Positions 1 through 6,003 of a DNA stretch of 9,480 bases are shown here, piece after piece. Numbering within the stretch: position 1 is the first letter of the stretch; the number at the start of each line of letters is the position of its first letter. The notes beneath the pieces are model-generated. The model was not told the origin of the DNA. It searched no databases and worked only from the letters and a program-made list of their open reading frames with translations. The stretch comes from Planctomycetia bacterium (GTDB lineage: Bacteria > Planctomycetota > Phycisphaerae > Phycisphaerales > SM1A02), in assembly GCA_005799205.1 (NCBI GenBank), contig SYHM01000114.1:1-9480 (forward strand), read 5' to 3'. The position numbers and the translations under genes were made by a program.

Positions 1-107
1 CAGTTGATGCAGCACGCGACTGGATCGCCAGCGCAGGAGTGATGCAGTGGAGTCGCCTGGGAGACCTGTTGTCAGAGCGTTGTTGGCGTGCGCGGCGCTC
101 TGTGTGA
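1..107 (+). CDS. 3' end of an upstream gene (partial)
   Basis: The reading frame beginning at base 3 is open from the window edge to a TGA at 105-107 and encodes about 34 residues with a plausible amphipathic C-terminus (DAARDWIASAG, then WSRLGDLLSERCWRARR). If real, it overlaps the next gene by 61 bases. A C-terminal run of this kind (a helix, then a Trp, then a basic helix) is common in glycosyltransferases and many other proteins, so the function is not assigned. The main alternative is frame 1, which is also open from the edge and stops with TGA at 40-42, only 4 bases before the next gene's GTG; that would be the more usual spacing. The sequence left of the window would decide. The choice of frame is a judgement, not a proof. 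Confidence 0.4.
   Translation, partial: VDAARDWIASAGVMQWSRLGDLLSERCWRARRSV
35..39 (+). promoter_or_regulatory. Ribosome binding site (AGGAG) fixing the GTG start at 47
   Basis: AGGAG lies 7 bases before GTG 47, an ideal Shine-Dalgarno spacing. An ATG at 42 is too close to use it and is in another frame. This site supports the GTG start of the secreted protein even though that start lies inside, or just after, the upstream gene. Confidence 0.6.
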
Positions 108-1831
108 CGGTTCAGAGTGCGGTCGCGCAGGAGCTTCCTCGAGAGTTTCTCTCACTTGCGAGTTCGCAGCAGATTGCGACTTCACTCGAAGACCCCATTG
201 CCGTGCGAGGCGGAGTGCTTCTTGTTCCACTCGTGCGACGAAGTTCGGATGCGGCATGGCCTGAGAGCGTGCGGCTTCGCCTTGCAGATGGCCGGCACAT
301 CACAGCGAAGCTCGCAAAGCTGGTCATGCGCGAGGTCATACGACCAACATGGACATCTCCAGCGCAACTGATTGTGACAGCACCACCAAGTGGCGAGAGC
401 GACATCGTGATGCTTGCGCCGCTTCCAACCGACGGCGACGATGAGATTTACCTGGGCGAGCAGGTGCTCAGGCCTTCGTGGATGGATCCACTTCCGCCTC
501 CGCAGCGTCAGCGCGACCTCGACCTTTCATTGAGTGTGGATGACGTCGCCGATCCGAGTGCTCCAGGTGAGTATTACCGAACGGTGTTGCAGGCTCACCG
601 AATGGGGACCGTCGCCGCACCATGGTCGGGTTCGCCACTCGATGTGCTGTACGCGCGTGCGATCGCGGGGATGTGGTCGGCGGCCATCGCACGGCTTGAG
701 CAGAACGATCCAGTCACTGCGGGAGTGCTGCTTTCAGATCTCACTGGCCGCGCTCACGGCGTGCGGGCGAAGGAGTCCGTGAGCTTTGCGGCCTGGGAGA
801 GCGACGAAGCTGAACTGAGTTCGCTGTTGCGTTCGCTGCTTGCCCCCCGCACAGACGGCATTGTGATTGTCGAGAGCGCCAAGGCTTGGGTGGAGGGGCG
901 CTCGCCGATCCTCTTTTGGCTTGAGCGCGATGAGGGCGAGTCGGTCGTCATTGGCGCTGCCAACCCCCGCAATGAACCGATTTCGCTGTCGCTTCGCTGG
1001 GAGGATCAAAAGATGCCCGCGATCGCCGCCTCAATCGGTCCGGAATCTATGGAGCTGCTCACCATCGCTCGCGCCCGTCCGCGTCAGTCCGAGAGCATCG
1101 AGATCGACGAGTCGCTCGCGACCGCGCTGCGCGATCACGGGCTCTCGGCGATGTTGCCGCCCGCCGACCTTGCAGGCCCAAATCGCGGCCGAGATGCGAT
1201 AGAAGCGAACGCACGCGCACAGCCAACGTTGATTGCCGAACATGGGGTCAATCGTCGGGCGATACAAGTCGGGTTCGGCCGAACCGCCGTTCGACCCCCA
1301 GGCCTGGGACTCGGTGTCATGCGCCCTGCAGCGACACTCGCGCAGGTTCGCGCTGGTGTCGTCAGGCCCGCGCCCACCGAATGGTCGACGAGCGCTGGCA
1401 TCCGCCGTCGCCCCGCAGGTTGGGAACTGCTCATCGAGTGCCTTGTGCCAGTCGATGCGACTCCGAACAAGGATGAGATTGTGTTGACGTGCGATGCGGG
1501 GTTCCGTCGAACTCTCTCTGTTCAATCGGATGGCACAATCAACGCACAGGACGAGTCGATCGAACTCGAGTGCCGCGTGCATCAACATGCGGACCGCTGG
1601 AGGGTGCGCGTGCCACTGCCAGAGAGTTGGATGTCGCAGGCCTCTCCCGCGGACGGCAAGGTGACTCTCTCGATCATGCGCACAGTCGAGGGGAGTGGCT
1701 CGGACGCGCCTCCTCCCTTCGCGCGCCGTCAGTTCGCGGGGCTCTCACCGCTGCTTGTTGATCTCGCGGTTCGAGGAATCCCGCTTGATTTGTCGAGTTG
1801 GACTCTCTCAAGCGTTACACTCGCCCCATGA
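47..1831 (+). CDS. Secreted protein of unknown function, 594 aa
   Basis: I do not recognise the family. The start is GTG with a good ribosome binding site. Residues 9-27 form a Sec signal peptide (hydrophobic run ALLACAALCV, then AVA before Gln28, a type I cleavage site), so the protein is exported. No lipobox, transmembrane segment or catalytic motif is evident. The middle (about 150-370) looks mostly helical. It is followed by an Arg/Pro-rich linker (about 375-455) and then a beta-rich C-terminal part (about 455-590) with a Trp-rich strand pattern (GWELLIE, RWRVRVPLPESW) and a late RRQFAGLSPLLVDL segment. That C-terminal pattern loosely resembles CBM9-like/DOMON-type sugar-binding domains, which is a weak inference. 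The stop overlaps the ATG of the ATPase gene (ATGA at 1828-1831), pointing to an operon with translational coupling. A real gene is likely because the frame is long and has a coherent signal peptide and start; the role is open. Confidence 0.85.
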   Translation: MESPGRPVVRALLACAALCVTVQSAVAQELPREFLSLASSQQIATSLEDPIAVRGGVLLVPLVRRSSDAAWPESVRLRLADGRHITAKLAKLVMREVIRPTWTSPAQLIVTAPPSGESDIVMLAPLPTDGDDEIYLGEQVLRPSWMDPLPPPQRQRDLDLSLSVDDVADPSAPGEYYRTVLQAHRMGTVAAPWSGSPLDVLYARAIAGMWSAAIARLEQNDPVTAGVLLSDLTGRAHGVRAKESVSFAAWESDEAELSSLLRSLLAPRTDGIVIVESAKAWVEGRSPILFWLERDEGESVVIGAANPRNEPISLSLRWEDQKMPAIAASIGPESMELLTIARARPRQSESIEIDESLATALRDHGLSAMLPPADLAGPNRGRDAIEANARAQPTLIAEHGVNRRAIQVGFGRTAVRPPGLGLGVMRPAATLAQVRAGVVRPAPTEWSTSAGIRRRPAGWELLIECLVPVDATPNKDEIVLTCDAGFRRTLSVQSDGTINAQDESIELECRVHQHADRWRVRVPLPESWMSQASPADGKVTLSIMRTVEGSGSDAPPPFARRQFAGLSPLLVDLAVRGIPLDLSSWTLSSVTLAP

Positions 1832-2715
1832 AACCCATGAAAGGCGCACGCGCAAAGAACAACGCACAGCCTCGGGTGATTGCGCTGCTCAACCAGAAGG
1901 GGGGAGTGGGCAAGACGACATCCACCGCAAACCTCGGCGCGGCATTCGCGATCGCAGGACTTCGCACACTTGTTGTCGATCTCGATCCTCAATCAAATCT
2001 CTCGCTGCACTTTGGACACGAGCCAGAGCCCGATCAACCGACGGTGCGCGATCTCTTCATGAATCCAGAGATTGCCGCATCTGACCTCATCAGGCAGGCG
2101 CGCGAGAATCTTTGGTTCATTCCAAGTGACACCGAACTTGCGCTTGTCGAAGGTGAACTCGCGCTGCAGTCCAACATGCAGCACATTCTGGCAGAGCGAC
2201 TCGCTGCGTCGATGTCGGCGTTCGATGTCATTTTGCTCGATTGCCCGCCAAGTCTTGGGGTGCTGACAGTCAATGCGCTCACGGTGGCTCACGAGGTTGT
2301 CGTTCCAACACAGGCTCAATACCTCGCGCTTCGTGGGCTTGAGAAGCTGCTTGAGACCGTCTTGCTGGTTCAGCGAGCACTCAACGAACATCTGACAGTG
2401 GCCGGGGTGCTGCTGTGTATGCACGAATCGCAGTCGGGGCATGGCAAAGCGGTTGTCGCTGAGATGGATGCATACTTCGAGAAGTATCGAGGCAGCGGGT
2501 TGCCCTGGCAGCACGCGCGGGTTCTTCGTCCCGCAGTGCGCCGCAATATCAAACTGGCGGAGGCTCCGAGCTTTGGCCAGACGATCTTCGACTACGCGCC
2601 AACCTGCGCGGGAGCGGCCGACTATCGGGCGCTTGCCGATGCGATCCGGTCGCGGTGGACGGCGCAGCAACCGCCAGTTCAGGTTGCGCTCAGCGAAGGA
2701 ACCGCGCAGTCGTGA
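1828..2715 (+). CDS. parA: ParA/Soj-family P-loop ATPase, 295 aa
   Basis: Deviant Walker A ATPase of the ParA/MinD superfamily. ParA proteins dimerise on ATP, bind DNA non-specifically and position chromosomes, plasmids or protein cargo. Seen in the sequence: KGGVGKTT at residues 24-31 with the signature Lys24 and Lys29, switch I/Walker A' DLDPQ at 51-55, Walker B ILLDCPP at 135-141, and the family's late block RRNIKLAEAPSFGQTI. Length is normal for chromosomal Soj (about 250-290) plus a short basic N-terminal tail; there is no helix-turn-helix extension as in P1/F-type plasmid ParA. ATG 1828 is chosen because it overlaps the previous stop (ATGA). In-frame TTG 1798 lies inside the upstream gene, and ATG 1837 is also possible. 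No clear Shine-Dalgarno precedes the start, which fits coupled translation. The usual ParB partner is not the next gene and no full parS palindrome was noticed, so the cargo is unknown. The assignment to ParA is firm; a role in chromosome segregation is not. Confidence 0.93.
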   Translation: MKPMKGARAKNNAQPRVIALLNQKGGVGKTTSTANLGAAFAIAGLRTLVVDLDPQSNLSLHFGHEPEPDQPTVRDLFMNPEIAASDLIRQARENLWFIPSDTELALVEGELALQSNMQHILAERLAASMSAFDVILLDCPPSLGVLTVNALTVAHEVVVPTQAQYLALRGLEKLLETVLLVQRALNEHLTVAGVLLCMHESQSGHGKAVVAEMDAYFEKYRGSGLPWQHARVLRPAVRRNIKLAEAPSFGQTIFDYAPTCAGAADYRALADAIRSRWTAQQPPVQVALSEGTAQS

Positions 2716-3932
2716 CAGAACGGGCAGGCGTGGCGCTCAGCGCGCAACTGGGGTGGCGGGGACTTCGTTGGTGGCGAGTGATGACCCTTGGTGCGTTCGC
2801 GTTCACCTTCATTGCAACGCACATCCCGAGACTTTCATTTGGCCCCGAGGCTCCAAGCGACAAGGTGTTGCACGCGACCACATTCGGAATACTCACGCTG
2901 CTCCTAGCGCGCGCGAGGGTCTTCAACCATCTGGTGGTGCTCGTGGCGATGGTCGCCTTTTCGGTTTTCGACGAGGCAACACAGTCACTGCCCTTCATTC
3001 ACCGGCACACATCGATGGCTGATTGGATCGCCGACTGCGTGGGCATTCTGGTTGCGTGGACGCTGCTGTGCATGCAGGTTCGTCCGCGCGATGAGGTCGG
3101 ACGGATGCGCGGTGAGTTTGCAGGTGCGGCACGTGCAGCGGTGCTCGACCGTCCATTCAATTGGTTTGCTCTTCAAACCTCGGCGATCCTTGGCGCGCTC
3201 GTTGGATTCCCATTGGCGATTGTCCTTGAGCACACTCTGTTTCTTGAGTCATCCCCGTGGAAGAGTGGGTTCGTCGGAGGGGTCTTTGGCGCGTTTGTCG
3301 GACTCGAGATCGCACATCGCGCCGCCTGTCGAGCGCTGACGACGCGCCTGTCAGATCGCCGTGCGTGCTTTGGATGTGGTGCCTCGACGCTGAGTGCGAA
3401 CGATGCGCACGGCAGTGCGTCGGGCACCTGCGCCTCGTGCGGTGCGCCGTGGCGGCGGGCGCAGTGGGTTGTTCCTTGCGCGCTGTTTGATCATGCCCGC
3501 TGGAAGCGTGTGTGTATGTCCGCCCGAAGCGGAGCGATCGGAGGAGTGATCGTCTTGTTTTCGATCCTTGCATTCGCGGGAGTGATCAGAGCCGCGATGG
3601 GCGCGCTTGCCCTCAGTCCCATCTCAGGAAGCGTGCTGATCGACCTGCGCGAGATTCGTGAAGTGATCGTTGGACCGATTGCGATCCTCTCAATCGCGTT
3701 GATCATGCGAGTGATGAACCGGTCCGATGCGCGTGCGCGATCGCGCGAGGGGGTGAGATGCCTTTCGTGCGACTTCGACCTGCGCGCAACGCCAGCGCCA
3801 AGCGGGGTTGGGCGCTGTCCAGAGTGCGCAACAGAGTTTGCTCGCATCGCCACTGGCGACGAGACGGCCCTCAGTCACTTCGGAGGGGGAGCAAAACCTT
3901 CAACCGAACTGGATGGTTGCCCGCCGGTCTGA
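2712..3932 (+). CDS. VanZ-like membrane protein with two zinc ribbons, 406 aa
   Basis: Residues about 22-120 match the VanZ-like pattern. There are short membrane helices, SDKVLHATTFG at 49-59 with the conserved Asp-Lys and His, DEATQ at 87-91, an Arg at 98, and a final helix after ADWIAD at 103-108 (the D...N/D-x2-G motif). VanZ proteins are small integral membrane proteins; the founding member affects teicoplanin resistance, but most have no known role. Two further helices (about 156-200) precede zinc ribbon 1 (Cys219, 222, 240, 243). Two more helices (about 274-332) precede zinc ribbon 2 (Cys350, 353, 369, 372; CLSCDFDLR...CPEC), a module typical of planctomycetes. GTG 2712 is chosen because it overlaps the ATPase stop (GTGA), with AAGGA at 2696-2700. 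The longer frame from 2655 would lie within the ATPase gene. The 3' end overlaps the opposing lipoprotein gene by 58 bases. The domain call is good; the function is unknown. Confidence 0.85.
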   Translation: MTERAGVALSAQLGWRGLRWWRVMTLGAFAFTFIATHIPRLSFGPEAPSDKVLHATTFGILTLLLARARVFNHLVVLVAMVAFSVFDEATQSLPFIHRHTSMADWIADCVGILVAWTLLCMQVRPRDEVGRMRGEFAGAARAAVLDRPFNWFALQTSAILGALVGFPLAIVLEHTLFLESSPWKSGFVGGVFGAFVGLEIAHRAACRALTTRLSDRRACFGCGASTLSANDAHGSASGTCASCGAPWRRAQWVVPCALFDHARWKRVCMSARSGAIGGVIVLFSILAFAGVIRAAMGALALSPISGSVLIDLREIREVIVGPIAILSIALIMRVMNRSDARARSREGVRCLSCDFDLRATPAPSGVGRCPECATEFARIATGDETALSHFGGGAKPSTELDGCPPV

Positions 3933-4372
3933 CTGTGCAGTGAGGTCGTCGAGGTTGCAGGAGCGGCTCCAGCGAGTGAGAGCTGCAGGGTTGCTGGGCT
4001 CATCATCGGATCGATCTGGTTCTCAGCGATCTCGATTCGAACCCGTCGCTGCTCTTTGCCGAACGTCAGCACGGTCGTCGTTCCACGCGCTTGCTCGTTC
4101 ATGAACCACCACCCCTGATCGTCGAACGCGGCGCGGGTCTCACGCGCGATCACTTGGCAGTCCACCACATCGCCTCGGTAGATCACATGGACGCCAACCA
4201 TCTCGCCTTCACGTCGAACGATATCGCGCGTCACGATGGGTTCCATCCCAACCACATTGGGTACATCGCTCTCGAGGATGGTCTTGGGTGGACCGCCGCA
4301 GCCGACTGTGCACATGCACGCCGCCACCCAGGTTGGAATGAGCAAGGCGATGATTGGCGCAGAGGGACACAT
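3875..4372 (-). CDS. Putative small lipoprotein, 165 aa
   Basis: I do not recognise a family. From ATG 4372 the N-terminus is a hydrophobic stretch (IIALLIPTW) ending in VAAC at residues 16-19, a good lipobox with Cys19 as the candidate lipidated residue; TVGC at 22-25 is a poorer alternative. The n-region lacks a positive charge, which is unusual. The body (about 30-125) looks like a compact alpha/beta fold with an exposed Trp pair (QGWWFMNEQ) and alternating basic/acidic strands (RRVRIEIAEN). The tail (about 135-165) is Ser/Thr/Pro-rich and probably disordered. An upstream in-frame GTG at 4399 would give 174 aa but adds an acidic N-terminus; neither start has a convincing ribosome binding site. 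The gene is convergent with and overlaps the VanZ-like gene, and is divergent from murJ with almost no gap. It is supported mainly by its protein-like composition and lipobox. Confidence 0.68.
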   Translation of the reverse strand: MCPSAPIIALLIPTWVAACMCTVGCGGPPKTILESDVPNVVGMEPIVTRDIVRREGEMVGVHVIYRGDVVDCQVIARETRAAFDDQGWWFMNEQARGTTTVLTFGKEQRRVRIEIAENQIDPMMSPATLQLSLAGAAPATSTTSLHSQTGGQPSSSVEGFAPPPK

Positions 4373-4401
4373 TGAGCCGATGGGGAAATCTACATCCACT
4401 C

Positions 4402-6003
4402 ATGTCCCGCAGCTTTGAGATTCACGCACGCACCCTATCGGTGCTCACTTTTGCGAGCCGCATCACAGGACTCGCCCGCGATGCCGCGCTCAGTCGCGTC
4501 TTCGGCGTTGGCGTTGTCACCGACGCGTTTTCATTCGCTTTCATGGTGCCGAATCTCTTTCGGCGGCTCTTTGGCGAAGGAGCGCTCAGCTCGAGCTTTC
4601 TACCCGTCTATGCGCGGATCGAGCAGTCCGATCCGATTGCCGCGCGGGCGCTTGCGCGACTCGTGCTCTGGCGACTGGTGGTCTTTCTAGCGGCGGTCAC
4701 TCTGGTGGGCGAGGTGATCCTGCTGCTTTGCTGGCCGCCCGCAGGCAACCCGCCGGCTCAATTGAGTGCGCGGCTGGTGTTCATTCTGCTGCCCTACATG
4801 CCGATGGTCTGCTGCGTTGCGCTGATGGGCGCCGTGCTTCAAGTGCATCATCGCTTTGGCCCAACCGCCGCCGCGCCGATCATCCTCAACCTTTTCATTG
4901 TCGGCGCATGCATAGGGCTTTCAATACCCGCCATGCACTTCGTGGGATTCAACCCCGTCGACTCGACGCTGCACATCACTCTTGTTGCACTGAGCGTGAT
5001 CGTCGCCGGACTCATCCAGTGCCTGTGGAGTTGGCGTGCGCTGCGAGCACTCAACCTTCGCGCTGGAGCGATCACACCAGCCGCTCGCGACGGATTCGCG
5101 CAAGTCGTCCGTCAGGCCGCGCCGATGGCGCTGGGGCTTGGAGTCCTGCAGATCAATACATTCGTCGATGGACTCATTGCGAGCTATCCAACTCTCGTCG
5201 GACCGACCCTGTTCGGATTCGACTACCCGCTTGATGAGGGATCGATGGGGTCGCTGGCATTTGCCCAGCGCTTGTACGAGTTTCCACTAGGGGTCTTTGG
5301 CATCTCAGTCGCGACGGCAATCTTTCCGCAGCTCGCACGGCAAGCGAACAATGTGCCCGAGTTCTGCGCATTGATCGCGCGTGCGATGCGACTCGTCGTG
5401 TTCATTGGGCTTCCCGCAAGCGCAGGATTGGTCATGCTGCGCACGCCGCTGACGGCTGCCGTTTTTCAGGGAGGCGACTTCACGAGCGAAGACACTGCGC
5501 GCGTCGCAACAATTCTCATGGCGTTCGCGCCCGCGATCTGGGCGTACAGCGCCAACCATGTGCTCACGCGCGCCTTCTATGCGCGCGGTGAAACGATGAC
5601 GCCGGTTCGCATCTCAGTCGCCATGGTGGCACTCAACTTTCTGCTCAACATCACCTTGATCTGGACGCCATTAGGCACCTCAGGGCTCGCGCTCTCGACG
5701 GCATTCTGCGCGATCGTCCAGATGTTCTGGATGCAGCGTGTGTTGGCGAAGCGCATCGGTCCGATCATCACTCCGACGGTTCGTTCGAGTTGGCTACGTT
5801 CAGCAATCGTCACTGGGCTGATGATCGGTGCGCTCGCGCTCACGATGCAGTTCACTCCAGCCGATCGTGGCTGGTGGGGGACTGTGTGGACGCTTGGCCT
5901 CCTCACCGCCGTCGGAGGCGCAGTCGTCTACGCAGCGGCGCATCTCATGAAGATGCCCGAGCTTGGCTGGGCGATGGGGCGAACTGAAAAATCAACCGCC
6001 TGA
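4402..6003 (+). CDS. murJ: MurJ, lipid II flippase (MviN family), 533 aa
   Basis: Polytopic inner-membrane protein of the MOP superfamily that flips lipid II to the outer face of the membrane for peptidoglycan assembly. The N-terminus carries the family signature: SRITGLARDAALSRVFG (19-35), TDAF (40-43) and PNLFRRLFGEGALSSSFLPV (50-69). By alignment from memory to E. coli MurJ, the essential Arg18, Arg24, Asp39, Arg52 and Arg270 correspond to Arg20, Arg26, Asp41, Arg54 and Arg290 (FAQRLYEFPLGVFG), all present. About 14 hydrophobic segments fit the fold. Residues about 263-281 form a loop that is longer than usual between the IASY helix and the AQRL helix. ATG 4402 is chosen because the signature begins just after it; in-frame TTG 4354 would overlap the divergent gene. 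Only a distant GGGGA precedes the start. The stop overlaps that of the M16 gene opposite by 12 bases. The gene stands alone, not within a cell-wall gene cluster in this window. Confidence 0.95.
   Translation: MSRSFEIHARTLSVLTFASRITGLARDAALSRVFGVGVVTDAFSFAFMVPNLFRRLFGEGALSSSFLPVYARIEQSDPIAARALARLVLWRLVVFLAAVTLVGEVILLLCWPPAGNPPAQLSARLVFILLPYMPMVCCVALMGAVLQVHHRFGPTAAAPIILNLFIVGACIGLSIPAMHFVGFNPVDSTLHITLVALSVIVAGLIQCLWSWRALRALNLRAGAITPAARDGFAQVVRQAAPMALGLGVLQINTFVDGLIASYPTLVGPTLFGFDYPLDEGSMGSLAFAQRLYEFPLGVFGISVATAIFPQLARQANNVPEFCALIARAMRLVVFIGLPASAGLVMLRTPLTAAVFQGGDFTSEDTARVATILMAFAPAIWAYSANHVLTRAFYARGETMTPVRISVAMVALNFLLNITLIWTPLGTSGLALSTAFCAIVQMFWMQRVLAKRIGPIITPTVRSSWLRSAIVTGLMIGALALTMQFTPADRGWWGTVWTLGLLTAVGGAVVYAAAHLMKMPELGWAMGRTEKSTA

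Noticed and set aside
1031..1588. 185-codon open frame on the - strand
   Set aside because: Antisense to the secreted protein gene and without coherent protein features; the + frame has a signal peptide and a ribosome binding site.
1993..2670. 225-codon open frame on the - strand
   Set aside because: Antisense to the ParA gene, whose motifs are unmistakable; its composition (rich in Arg, His, Cys) looks like a shadow.
4354..4401. TTG 4354 as the start of murJ
   Set aside because: It adds 16 residues not typical of MurJ and overlaps the divergent gene; ATG 4402 places the family signature at the usual distance.
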